A stretch of 64,000 nt of DNA, taken from NCBI GenBank assembly GCA_017161075.1, contig CP046174.1:3782001-3846000 (forward strand), read 5' to 3'. The stretch comes from Erysipelotrichaceae bacterium 66202529 (GTDB lineage Bacteria > Bacillota_I > Bacilli_A > Erysipelotrichales > Erysipelotrichaceae). A program made the position numbers and the translations under genes. The notes beneath the pieces were generated by a model. The model had not been told where the DNA came from. It worked only from the letters and a program-made list of their open reading frames with translations, and did no database searches. Numbering within the stretch: position 1 is the stretch's first letter; each line of letters begins with the position of its first letter. Positions 17,795 to 26,971 of the stretch are shown here, one piece after another.

Positions 17795-18955
17795 TTATAA
17801 TGCAGCACGGTAAATGTTTTTTACATCCTCTTTTGTGAGTTCAACGTAAGCACCCTTGAGATCCGCAGCCGCTTTTTCCGCCATCACATCGAACTTGGCT
17901 TCGTCCATGATTCCCACTTCACGCAGGGTTGTCGGAATGCCCATGGCTACAAAATAATCTCTTGTCTTTTCGATTGCTTCATGTGCAATTTCAAATGGAT
18001 CCTTGTCCTTATCGATGCCCCATACATTAACACCATAGGTTTTAAATTTATCCACAGTTTCATCATTCAGCACGTATTTCATCCAGTGCGGAGTCAGAAT
18101 CGCCAGTCCCACACCATGTGTAATATCATAATATGCAGAAAGCTGATGCTCCATCGGATGCACCGTCCATTCTACAGTTTTCCCCAGCTTAATGAAATTA
18201 TTGATTGCCCAGCTGCTTGTCCACATCAGATTGGCACGCGCTTCATAATCATCCGGATTGTTTACAGCACGAACACCAAATTCGATACATGTCTTCAGCA
18301 GTCCTTCGGCCATACGATCCTGCATATATCCCTGCACATTGGAGAAATAGCATTCAAAGATATGACTCATAATATCTGCTGTTCCTGCCGCCGTTTGATA
18401 TGCGGAAACACTGCAGGTATAGCTTGGATCCAGAATGGATGCCTTGGGACGCATATCATTGTGCCCGGTGCCGATTTTATCATTGGTTTCCATATTGCTG
18501 ATAACGGCAAAGGTATCCATTTCACTTCCTGTTGCAGACAGCGTTAAAACTGTTACGATTGGCAGCACGCTGACAACCTTTCCCGGATCCAAAACGATAT
18601 CCCATGCATCTCCAGCATAGCTGACAGCACCTGCAATCACCTTGGCACAGTCTATGGTACTACCGCCGCCAATCGGCACTACGACCTCAACGCCCTGCTC
18701 ACGGCACAGCTTAACACCCTCACGCACTGTGGTAATTCTCGGATTTGGCTCCACGCCGGATAGCTCGCACCATGCAATGCCATTCTCTTTGAAGATGTTA
18801 ACCACGTCATCATAAATGCCATTGCGCTTGATACTGCCTCCGCCATATACCAGCAATGCCTTCTTGCCGTATCTGGATACGATATCGCCGATATGAGCAA
18901 TCTGCCCCTTACCAAAATAAATTTCTGTGGGAATTGAATACATAAAGTTTTCCAT
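17795..18955 (-). CDS. Iron-containing alcohol dehydrogenase (butanol dehydrogenase type)
   Basis: 386 residues from ATG 18955, with AAGGAGGG 8 bases upstream. The N-terminal cofactor-binding fold carries LLVYGGGSIKRNGIYDDV and the phosphate-binding VVPIGGGSTIDCAKVI. Metal ligands are visible as Asp and His in AGTADIMSHIFE and two His in VHPMEHQLSAYYDITHG, the pattern of group III BdhA/YqhD-type enzymes that reduce aldehydes with NAD(P)H in the cytoplasm. A TATAAT box (18983-18978) 23 bases upstream fits a sigma-A promoter though its -35 is poor. Single-gene unit with terminator. Confidence 0.93.
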   Translation of the reverse strand: MENFMYSIPTEIYFGKGQIAHIGDIVSRYGKKALLVYGGGSIKRNGIYDDVVNIFKENGIAWCELSGVEPNPRITTVREGVKLCREQGVEVVVPIGGGSTIDCAKVIAGAVSYAGDAWDIVLDPGKVVSVLPIVTVLTLSATGSEMDTFAVISNMETNDKIGTGHNDMRPKASILDPSYTCSVSAYQTAAGTADIMSHIFECYFSNVQGYMQDRMAEGLLKTCIEFGVRAVNNPDDYEARANLMWTSSWAINNFIKLGKTVEWTVHPMEHQLSAYYDITHGVGLAILTPHWMKYVLNDETVDKFKTYGVNVWGIDKDKDPFEIAHEAIEKTRDYFVAMGIPTTLREVGIMDEAKFDVMAEKAAADLKGAYVELTKEDVKNIYRAAL

Positions 18956-19247
18956 TAGCAAAACCCTCCTTGCCTTTATTATACAACGTTCGCGACTTCT
19001 TGAACATGGCTCTTTCTTTTATGTTTAACTAATCGGCAACAGATAAATTTCAAAATATCAGCTTACAGATATTTCCCGGGAAATTCATACTATGTATAAG
19101 CTTTCAAGAGAGGTTAGAATTTCCCTTCAGGATACCGTATCAGAATCTCCATTAGAATCTGCTGTTTCTCTGCCATTTTACTTTACAAAAATCATCATGC
19201 GGCAGTTATCTGGCAAGCTAGACAATACCCGAAAAAGAAAACCGTAT

Positions 19248-19418
19248 TTATAATCCATAGACAGACCGCTGCTTCCACGGCTCTCCATCTATCGAATGCC
19301 ACTCTATTTTATGCCGTATAATCTTTAAATTCTCATCACTGAAATAGCTATAGTGATTTTCAGCCTTATGAAAGGGCAGCTTCAGCAGTTCCTCTGTGTT
19401 ATCAATATCATCATACTT
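19248..19418 (-). pseudogene. C-terminal gene remnant, frameshifted
   Basis: A 56-codon frame with protein-like composition ends at a stop at 19248; it begins KYDDIDNTEELLKLPFHKAE and ends WKQRSVYGL. It lacks a start codon: a TGA stands just before it. Immediately upstream in another frame, coding-like sequence continues (KIMQSYSES, and before a stop LLRKIYNKAEEANLDVNY at about 19447-19510). This is best read as the tail of a decayed gene at the left edge of the acquired block. The parent family was not recognised. Confidence 0.4.
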
Positions 19419-19730
19419 TCACTATAAGATTGCATGATTTTGAAAATTGATTAATAGTTTACATCAAGATTTGCCTCCTCTGCTTTATTGTAAATTTTCC
19501 TGAGCAACATAGCGAAGAGATATTAATGTATTTGTTGAAACATCAAAGAATAAAAAAGTATACGGCTCTACATATGTATACTGTCTTTATAAAGCTTCAA
19601 AATAATGACAAATCCTTTACTAATATTTCAAAAATATCTATTACATAAGGAACACATAAGAATGCCAATGGCCATATGCATACCTTAAATATAAGATATT
19701 ATGTAATTTTGCAAAACCTGTAAAAAAAAT

Positions 19731-19755
19731 CGTAGAGTATCTTACTCTACGAAAA
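19731..19755 (+). repeat. Left copy of 25-bp inverted repeat flanking the recombinase
   Basis: Contains CGTAGAGTA and TACTCTACG around a TCT centre, followed by AAAA. A perfect reverse-complement copy occurs at 21221-21245. On the minus strand this left copy is followed by eight Ts, so it also has the form of a terminator for leftward transcription. The dyad structure resembles tyrosine-recombinase core sites. Confidence 0.7.
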
Positions 19756-20041
19756 TCAGGATATTCAGGTATCCTTACCCAAACTAATTTAAGTTTACAA
19801 AAAGACACTTGATTTGTCAAGATTTCCCTGAATAATTCGTAGTTTTCTTCTAAGAAATACAATAGATTTTTGAATACATAAATCAAAAGTACGATAAATA
19901 GATGATAAGTATACATGCATTTTTCTATTTTAATGAATTAGAGACAAAAAAATGTCTTTTGCTTTTAAAAGCTCAAAGGTTTATTTACAAATCTTTACGA
20001 ATCACCGTCATAATAATAGTCAATAATAAGGAGGAAGAAAT

Positions 20042-21190
20042 ATGTCAAGAAAAGGTGAAAATATCTATAAGCGAAAAGATGGAAGATGGGAAGGACGATT
20101 TTTAAAAGGTAAAGACTGTAATGGGCGACGACAATATGGCTATGTATACGCAAAATCATATCGTGATGTAAAGAAAAAGCTCCTTACTGCTATACAAACG
20201 AATACAGAAATAGTCCCTGATAAATTACGAATTCCTATGCTCCAAGATGAATGCAGAGAATGGCTCTCTATGCTCAGTCCACAAATTAAATTATCGACGA
20301 AAATACGTTATCAAAATCTTTTGTATTCCTATATCGTTCCTAAACTCGGAAATATTTCCATCAGTGATATTTCATATCATACATTAGACACATTCTGTCG
20401 TGATTTATTATGCAATGGTGGTAGAAAACAAACAGGACTTTCTTCAAAAACTGTTGCTGATATAATGTCTGTAATACGTTTAGTATTCAATTTTTCTCAC
20501 AGAAGAGGGTTTCCTATCTCTTGTGATACAAAGTCTATTATAATCAGACATTCTGAAAAAGAAATGCGAATATTCAGTCGCAGTGAGCAAATCATTCTAT
20601 GTAAAGTGCTCCAAGAGGATCTAAATCCTTTCCATATTGGCATTATGGTATGTTTATACACAGGTCTTCGAATCGGTGAGCTCTGTGCCCTTAAATGGAA
20701 TGATATATCTTTTTCTGAACATACAATGTATATCCATCAGACTATGCAGCGTATTCAGATAGAGGATAATAAAAAGCATAAAACAAAAGTAATCATAACG
20801 ACGCCGAAAAGCAAATGCTCCATCAGAACAATTCCAATACCAGATAATCTGTTAACTCTTATGAAGCGTTATCAACAATCAACTACTGGCTTTTTTTTAA
20901 CATGCAATGAAGATGTATATATAGAACCCCGAGTAATGCAGTACCAATTTAAACGAGTGCTGGAAAAGTTAGAAATTCCTACCGCAAATTTTCATTCTCT
21001 ACGTCATACCTTTGCAACACGCTGTGTTGAACTTGGCTTTGATATTAAGAGCTTAAGTGAAATTCTAGGTCATGCCAATGTGAACCTAACAATGAATCGT
21101 TATGTCCATCCTTCATTAGAATTAAAAACCGATAATATGCAGAAGCTATCTACCTTATTCGCCGTCAAAGATAGCGTCAAAAGATGCTAG
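20042..21190 (+). CDS. Tyrosine recombinase/integrase
   Basis: 382 residues with AAGGAGGAAG before ATG 20042. Order: an N-terminal arm-binding domain (about 1-50, GENIYKRKDGRWEGRF), a core-binding domain (about 65-165), and the catalytic domain with Arg210 (YTGLRIGEL), Lys256, His318 and Arg321 (HSLRHTFATR), His344 (ILGHANV) and nucleophile Tyr354 (MNRYVH). All catalytic residues are present, so it should be active. This is the Tn916/phage-type integrase fold. It is bracketed by perfect 25-bp inverted repeats rather than direct repeats. Codon and base use are AT-richer than the neighbours to the left. Confidence 0.95.
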   Translation: MSRKGENIYKRKDGRWEGRFLKGKDCNGRRQYGYVYAKSYRDVKKKLLTAIQTNTEIVPDKLRIPMLQDECREWLSMLSPQIKLSTKIRYQNLLYSYIVPKLGNISISDISYHTLDTFCRDLLCNGGRKQTGLSSKTVADIMSVIRLVFNFSHRRGFPISCDTKSIIIRHSEKEMRIFSRSEQIILCKVLQEDLNPFHIGIMVCLYTGLRIGELCALKWNDISFSEHTMYIHQTMQRIQIEDNKKHKTKVIITTPKSKCSIRTIPIPDNLLTLMKRYQQSTTGFFLTCNEDVYIEPRVMQYQFKRVLEKLEIPTANFHSLRHTFATRCVELGFDIKSLSEILGHANVNLTMNRYVHPSLELKTDNMQKLSTLFAVKDSVKRC

Positions 21191-21220
21191 AAAGCACACT
21201 TCTTCTAACCCTAAATCATC

Positions 21221-21245
21221 TTTTCGTAGAGTAAGATACTCTACG
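21221..21245 (-). repeat. Right copy of 25-bp inverted repeat flanking the recombinase
   Basis: Reverse complement of 19731-19755 over 25 bases without mismatch; flanking bases differ. It lies 30 bases after the recombinase stop and 50 bases before the TM2 gene, so recombination between the two copies would flip the recombinase gene as a 1.5-kb cassette. Confidence 0.7.
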
Positions 21246-21295
21246 TAATCAGTATGTGAACTCATTGCGGTTTTATGCAAGGAAGGGAGAAAGAA

Positions 21296-21604
21296 ATGAG
21301 TGATGAATTTAGTCAGAATGGTGTTGAAGGTGAAGTTGTAACACAGTCAACTGTATCTGAAAAAAGTAAAGCTGTAGCAGCATTACTTTGTCTATTTTTA
21401 GGGGCTTTTGGCATTCACAGATTTTATATGGGGAAAGTTGGCTCTGGAGTTGCTATGCTTATTCTCACGATTATCGGTTGGATTACAACAGCGTTATTTA
21501 TTGGTTTCATTATCATATTTGCAGTATTTATATGGGATGTAATTGACCTTATTAGAATTTTAGTGGGAAGTTTTGCAGATGGCGAAGGTAAACGTTTAAA
21601 TTAA
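21296..21604 (+). CDS. TM2-domain membrane protein
   Basis: 102 residues from ATG 21296, chosen for the AAGGGAG site 6-7 bases upstream; an earlier ATG at 21275 lacks one. Residues 1-28 are polar; the rest is a clear TM2 domain: SKAVAALLCLFLGAFGIHRF, YMGKVGSGVAMLIL and a second helix ending IWDVIDLIRI. TM2 proteins are small double-spanning membrane proteins of unclear function, often encoded next to secretion or defence genes. It is the first gene after the recombinase cassette and 157 bases before the ATPase. Confidence 0.85.
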   Translation: MSDEFSQNGVEGEVVTQSTVSEKSKAVAALLCLFLGAFGIHRFYMGKVGSGVAMLILTIIGWITTALFIGFIIIFAVFIWDVIDLIRILVGSFADGEGKRLN

Positions 21605-21760
21605 ACTAATTTCTTTAAGAAATGAATATGCCAGCAAGTCCATTATTAAATTCGTTTTTCACGCAAGACAGAAAGCTTGGCAAAACTCAGATTCCAGTCA
21701 TGGATATCGATGTTTATGCCATGCTTTTTTATAAAGAAAAATGCTGAGGAAAGAGGTATC

Positions 21761-24700
21761 ATGATGGATAACAATCAGTTAGAAAAACAGCTTAACCTAG
21801 CGGAAGAGTTCATCAATACGACATATATGGATTCACTTCAGGAATATCATATTCAGGAATTAGAGAATAGAGAGAAAAAACACAATCTTACCCGTTTATT
21901 CCATATTACACGCCTAGTTTTTGATAAAGATGAGGATATCAATGAAAAACTGATAAGCGTGTTACATTCTGTCATGCCATTTTGTAAGAATATGGTTCTG
22001 ATTTTGAAAGGATCTGCTAATCATACAGATCTTTACATCGGTACTAGAGCAACACAAATCAGCGATGCGGCAATTGCTGGTTCGATTTTACATGATTCCT
22101 TCATTGGGAATTTCCCAGGAAGTCGTATTAATAGTGTTTCTACAAAAGCAATAGACCATATTTTTCTGGAAGAAGGTTGTGATGACATTTCACAATCCAA
22201 GATGAATTTTAATATTGCGCAGGTTACCCTCTTACCATCACAGCGTCAGCAATCACAAACATATATACAGGGGCTTGAAAAATTTATTGATACTATGAAA
22301 GGTCACGATTATATCTGCGAAATAATTGCTGCATCCGTATCTGCATTAGAAGTAGAAAAACGTCTTAACGGTTTTGAGGAATTATACACTGCCTTATTTC
22401 CATTCTCAAAGAAAACAGCATCGCACGGAAGGAATGATGGAATTTCATTTACAGAAGGTATGAACGAAAGCATAACTAATTCAATATCTCAAGGCATATC
22501 AAAAGCCTCAGGCCGTTCTGATGGTCACTCAACAGGTAAAAGCTCTGGTACAAACATGGGAGCAAATATATTATTCAATTTTGGTATGATGTCAGGGACA
22601 CAAGAAGGCTGGACAACAGGCACAAATGATATGCAAACAAATTCTACTACTACAACGAAAAGCAATACGTATGGCACACAACAGTCTACAACGAAATCCT
22701 TGGGAAGCAATGACAATCTAACGATTGAATTTCGCAATAAAAATATTGAAAACCTTCTACAGAAAATTGAAAGTCATATGAGCAGATTAACCTCTGGAAT
22801 CGCCTATGGCATGTGGGAAACTGCAGCATATTTTATTGCAGAAGATAAGAAAACTGCAGCCATTACTGCTAGTACCTATCATTCGCTTATGCTAGGGGAA
22901 GAAACAGGAACACAACGTACATCCCTCACGTTATTTGACAGTGCACAGAATAAAACTGCATCAATAAAAGAATTTCTTCGGTACTGCGAGCATCCACGTT
23001 TTTTAATACCATCCATATCCACTGGTAGAACACAAATATCAACACCGACAAATTACGTTAACAGTAAAGAACTTGCTGTTCTCTTTAATCTTCCGAGGAA
23101 ATCAGTCCAAGGTGTTATGGTACATGAAATGGCTGAATTTGGCCGCAATGTTCTTGCATTTGATCAAAAAAATGATGTACTTAAAATGGGTTCAATCTAT
23201 CATATGGGCACTGTTGAATCCTCTCATGTTAGCCTAAACATAAATAGTCTGAGCTCACACTGCTTTGTAACAGGGACGACAGGAAGCGGGAAATCGAATA
23301 CTGTTTACAGGCTGATAGAGCATTTTATTGATTCTGATCATAAAATTCCCTTTCTCGTTATAGAACCAGCAAAAGGTGAATACAGAGATCAATTCCGCTT
23401 ACTAAAGAATATTCATCTCTTTAGTACAAATCCGCTAATAGATCAAATGTTAAAAATCAACCCCTTTTCCTTTTGTGAGGGAATTCATGTTTTGGAGCAT
23501 TTAGATCGCCTTATTGAAATATTCAACACATGCTGGGAAATGTACGCAGCAATGCCTGCAATTTTAAAAGAAGCTATGGAAGAGGCTTATGTCAGTAAAG
23601 GCTGGGATCTTCTGAATTCTATATACATGGAAGATCAACCTCCTGTTTTTCCAACATTTGCAGATGTTTTGATTCAACTTCCAAAAATCATTATGCAGTC
23701 TCAATACTCTGTAGACACAAAAGGCGATTATACTGGTGCACTTGTCACACGTGTACATTCTATGACAAACGGTATTTATGGGCAGATTTTTTGTGACGAT
23801 TTTGATATAGATGATTCTGTATTATTTGATCAGAATACGATCATTGATTTAAGCAGAATTGGTTCTACAGAAACAAAGTCCCTTCTTATGGGGATAATTA
23901 TATTAAAGTTAAACGAGTATCGAATGGCGAAAAGCAACAAAGGGAATAGAAATCTGCAACATATAACAGTTCTTGAAGAAGCACATAACATCTTAAAAAA
24001 TTCGGAAAATATGCAGAGCTCTGCTGGGACTAATGTAATAGCGAAATCAGTAGAAATGATTGTGAACGGTATCGCTGAAATGAGGACATATGGTGAAGGC
24101 TTTATTATTGTGGATCAATCTCCTACCTCTGTTGATATAGCTGCAATTAAAAATACAAATACAAAGATAATTATGAGATTACCTGAAGAGCAGGATTGCG
24201 GAATTGCAGGACATGCTGTATCACTATCCGAACAGCAAACTATGCAACTAGCTAGACTTGAAACAGGTGTTGCAGTTATGATGCAGAACAACTGGGAGCA
24301 ACCTGTTTTAGCAAAAATAGATGCAGCGTCAAATATTTACAAAAAAAGCGAAGATCCTATTGAATACAGACAGCTAAAATCATTACGAAGCACAGTGCTT
24401 ATGGAATTAATAGAGCAATATGAAATGAAAGATGAGCAAAATATTCTTAAAATAATAGAATCCATAGATCATGTTGCTATACATGAATCAAAAAAAGAAG
24501 AAATGCGACGTTTGGTAAGAGCCTTCGATAATCGTATGAAAAAAGGATACGACAGTATCTTGTTCGGACGAACGATGCTGCGTTTAATTGGTTGTTCTGA
24601 TGTGTTTCGAAAAGCTGAGCAATACCTTACATATGAAACAAAGGAATCTGAAACAGCATTAGCATATACGCAGCATTCATTAAAACAATGGTACTCAAAA

Positions 24701-24835
24701 ATTGATGCAGCTCTTCCACAATATATTGAAGTTACCGATCAACATAAAAAAATTATGCTTCAATACATTTTGTATGCTATGAGATTTGAACAACATGCTA
24801 TAAATTACAGTCTCCTGTATCAGCAAATTTATTAA
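21761..24835 (+). CDS. HerA/FtsK-superfamily ATPase (DUF87-like) with Gly/Ser/Thr-rich insert
   Basis: About 1024 residues from ATG 21761 (AAAGAGGT upstream; the frame is open back to 21677). N-terminal 220 residues are soluble and unrecognised. Residues about 225-325 are rich in Gly, Ser and Thr with GxS repeats. A RecA-type motor follows: Walker A GTTGSGKS (about 505-512), a VIEPAKGEYRDQF segment, Walker B VLEEAHNIL (about 737) and a later VDQSPTSVD and IIMRLPEEQDC, which place it in the HerA/VirB4/FtsK superfamily of ring motors that move DNA or protein. The C-terminal 200 residues are helical. No transmembrane helix is evident, so it should act at the membrane through partners, perhaps the flanking TM2 and Ig-like proteins. 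Confidence 0.85.
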   Translation: MMDNNQLEKQLNLAEEFINTTYMDSLQEYHIQELENREKKHNLTRLFHITRLVFDKDEDINEKLISVLHSVMPFCKNMVLILKGSANHTDLYIGTRATQISDAAIAGSILHDSFIGNFPGSRINSVSTKAIDHIFLEEGCDDISQSKMNFNIAQVTLLPSQRQQSQTYIQGLEKFIDTMKGHDYICEIIAASVSALEVEKRLNGFEELYTALFPFSKKTASHGRNDGISFTEGMNESITNSISQGISKASGRSDGHSTGKSSGTNMGANILFNFGMMSGTQEGWTTGTNDMQTNSTTTTKSNTYGTQQSTTKSLGSNDNLTIEFRNKNIENLLQKIESHMSRLTSGIAYGMWETAAYFIAEDKKTAAITASTYHSLMLGEETGTQRTSLTLFDSAQNKTASIKEFLRYCEHPRFLIPSISTGRTQISTPTNYVNSKELAVLFNLPRKSVQGVMVHEMAEFGRNVLAFDQKNDVLKMGSIYHMGTVESSHVSLNINSLSSHCFVTGTTGSGKSNTVYRLIEHFIDSDHKIPFLVIEPAKGEYRDQFRLLKNIHLFSTNPLIDQMLKINPFSFCEGIHVLEHLDRLIEIFNTCWEMYAAMPAILKEAMEEAYVSKGWDLLNSIYMEDQPPVFPTFADVLIQLPKIIMQSQYSVDTKGDYTGALVTRVHSMTNGIYGQIFCDDFDIDDSVLFDQNTIIDLSRIGSTETKSLLMGIIILKLNEYRMAKSNKGNRNLQHITVLEEAHNILKNSENMQSSAGTNVIAKSVEMIVNGIAEMRTYGEGFIIVDQSPTSVDIAAIKNTNTKIIMRLPEEQDCGIAGHAVSLSEQQTMQLARLETGVAVMMQNNWEQPVLAKIDAASNIYKKSEDPIEYRQLKSLRSTVLMELIEQYEMKDEQNILKIIESIDHVAIHESKKEEMRRLVRAFDNRMKKGYDSILFGRTMLRLIGCSDVFRKAEQYLTYETKESETALAYTQHSLKQWYSKIDAALPQYIEVTDQHKKIMLQYILYAMRFEQHAINYSLLYQQIY

Positions 24836-24857
24836 GTTCATCAAAGGAGGAAAACCA

Positions 24858-26504
24858 ATGAACAACATCGTTATCACATGCTCTTACATCAATCCATTCA
24901 TGGATATTCGTATCAATAATGAAACCGTCAGTCCTTATAGTGAATTAGCTACAATTGCACACAAGCCTTTCCACCAGATAGCAAATATTCTTTTGAAAGA
25001 AATAGACAATGAGGTATTTGATGATTATGAAATTGATTATCATGCCACAACATTTCAATATAAGATATTAAAGCAGTATATGCAGAGCTCAGAATTTTGC
25101 CAGAATATATACTTTCATGATATAACGGAATATCAAAACATAGAAGATATAAATATACGACTCTTAGAGATTGGAAATTATTACGGAATAGATTTTATTT
25201 CTCTAGATGCAACATCTGTTTATTTTGATAACTCCTGCTTTCCGTTATTAAACGAGCACTTTGTTCAAACTACTAATTTTTTAGAAGCTACTATTGGTGT
25301 TTTTGACTCCGAAGAAACAGCACAGAATATGCGTCTTCCCTGGAAAATTATACTGGACGAATATATTGACATTTCTTATGATTCTGGTACTGCTATCGTA
25401 AAGGTAACTAAAAACAATTTATCGAACTTTTGGGAGTTTTATTATATTTATCAGCTGATGGTACCGTATATAGAGCAATATTTTGATGCATTAAAGTATA
25501 AGAACCTGAATGAAGAGCACCAGATTGAGATTAGATTTTTTAAATATGGAAAACCAACCTACTATATCTCCAAAGTCCCCTCAGTAATGGAAGTTCACGA
25601 CAGCTGTTCATTTCATTTCCATAGCTATCCTGTATCGTCTTTTACTATTGAATGCGATAACCCTTCCTTACTTTCATATAAAAATGACTTTCTTACTGCA
25701 CTCCATAAAGGTGAAGCACAGCTGTTAATAAAAAATCAAGATAATGTAAATGTACAAATAATACAAATAAAAATCATAGAACATCAATACATAAATCAAA
25801 TTCAGCTTGTCCCTGATTTTACTTATTTAAAAGTACATGACCAGGGAAAAATCAATGTGATTCCGATTCCATCAAATGCTGAAGATGTAAATTCATTAAT
25901 TTATGAATCCTCTGATTCTACAATATTACAGATAAATACACAAGGTATTGTTACAGCTTTACGTGAGGGGATTGCAAAGATACGTATATCTGGGAAAAAG
26001 GTATCAGCTGAGTTGAAGATAGAAATTAAACCAGTCTTGCAAAGTATCTATTTTGCCCAGTCGTCACTTCGCCTTAAAACTGGCGACCAATTGATTTTGG
26101 AATGCATGCTCACACCGCCAAACGCTTTATCCGATGGTTTAACATGGTCACTAGACAATAAAACGATTGCCTCCTTTAATCCTTCAAAGGATGGTAAAAA
26201 ATGCAAAATAACTGCAGCACTTAACTATGAAGGGAAAGGTAATATTCGATGTTATGATGCTGATACAAATCTAAGTGCGATTTGTAATTTCGAAGTATAT
26301 CGAAGAAGCAAACATAGTAAATATGGAAAAGTCGCAATTACCTGCTGGATTTTTGGTATTTTCCTTCCTTTCCTGCTACTGATATCTATGGCTACCAGTA
26401 TTTGGGGTATGACACATGATGCAGAAGCAGAATCCAAAAGAACATATATCATATGTGCAATTGGAAGTCTGATGACTCTATTTGTCTGGTTATCACAAGC
26501 TTAG
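24858..26504 (+). CDS. Membrane protein with Ig-like (BIG2-like) domains and C-terminal helix pair
   Basis: 548 residues; AAAGGAGGA before ATG 24858, 22 bases after the ATPase stop. Residues 1 to about 300 are acidic and unrecognised. Two Ig-like domains follow: about 312-392 (a BIG2 pattern with SSDSTILQINTQGIVTALRE and GIAKIRISG) and about 395-480 (TPPNALSDGLTWSLDNKTI). Two hydrophobic helices end the protein (about 492-514 and 525-545). There is no signal peptide, so the Ig-like part is predicted cytoplasmic unless the protein is inserted unusually. A scaffold or anchoring role for the adjacent ATPase is inferred from position only. Confidence 0.75.
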   Translation: MNNIVITCSYINPFMDIRINNETVSPYSELATIAHKPFHQIANILLKEIDNEVFDDYEIDYHATTFQYKILKQYMQSSEFCQNIYFHDITEYQNIEDINIRLLEIGNYYGIDFISLDATSVYFDNSCFPLLNEHFVQTTNFLEATIGVFDSEETAQNMRLPWKIILDEYIDISYDSGTAIVKVTKNNLSNFWEFYYIYQLMVPYIEQYFDALKYKNLNEEHQIEIRFFKYGKPTYYISKVPSVMEVHDSCSFHFHSYPVSSFTIECDNPSLLSYKNDFLTALHKGEAQLLIKNQDNVNVQIIQIKIIEHQYINQIQLVPDFTYLKVHDQGKINVIPIPSNAEDVNSLIYESSDSTILQINTQGIVTALREGIAKIRISGKKVSAELKIEIKPVLQSIYFAQSSLRLKTGDQLILECMLTPPNALSDGLTWSLDNKTIASFNPSKDGKKCKITAALNYEGKGNIRCYDADTNLSAICNFEVYRRSKHSKYGKVAITCWIFGIFLPFLLLISMATSIWGMTHDAEAESKRTYIICAIGSLMTLFVWLSQA

Positions 26505-26521
26505 AAGGTGAGGTGACTTTC

Positions 26522-26956
26522 ATGAAATTATTCAATCGGAATAAGGAAGTTAAAAATAAAGATATTGATGAAAATGATAATCCAGATAGGAAAGTTGTTA
26601 ATTCGATTATAGAAACACCTGATAAAGTAGCAAAAGAACCGCTTGATACATCCTCCAATTCTAAAAACAGTCTGTTCGAAAAAGTCAGAGAAGCTCCATC
26701 ACCCTCTAATGAATCTGTGAAATTGAAAAAACCTGAATCTGAAGTATTAGATAAGAGTTTAGATGAACAGCCTGATAAAAATGCAAAAAAGAAAAATGAC
26801 TTTCTTGATAGCATTAAAGTTTCCACACCTACAAATAGCAATATGGAAAAACTAAAAAAACCAGAGGGGGATAATAATACAGACGGTGATCCCAATATAG
26901 GCAGTTTAGAAAAAGAAAGAGCCCATACCTGCGATATGGATATGGATGATAGATGA
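26522..26956 (+). CDS. Highly charged, probably disordered protein upstream of the nuclease toxin
   Basis: 144 residues from ATG 26522, preceded by GGTGAGGTGA; the open frame reaches back to 26453 inside the previous gene. Composition is dominated by Lys, Asp, Glu, Asn, Ser and Pro, with repeated KLKKPE-type segments (VKLKKPESEV and KLKKPEGDNN), no helix or motif. It ends at TGA immediately followed by TAG, and the nuclease gene continues in the same frame 15 bases later. It may be a leader or export segment now separate from the toxin, or the product of a stop-split gene. Confidence 0.6.
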   Translation: MKLFNRNKEVKNKDIDENDNPDRKVVNSIIETPDKVAKEPLDTSSNSKNSLFEKVREAPSPSNESVKLKKPESEVLDKSLDEQPDKNAKKKNDFLDSIKVSTPTNSNMEKLKKPEGDNNTDGDPNIGSLEKERAHTCDMDMDDR

Positions 26957-26971
26957 TAGAGATATTTCATT

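Noticed and set aside
19641..19916. 91-codon minus-strand open frame in the AT-rich flank
   Set aside because: No ribosome site, composition is noise, and the recombinase repeat lies inside it.
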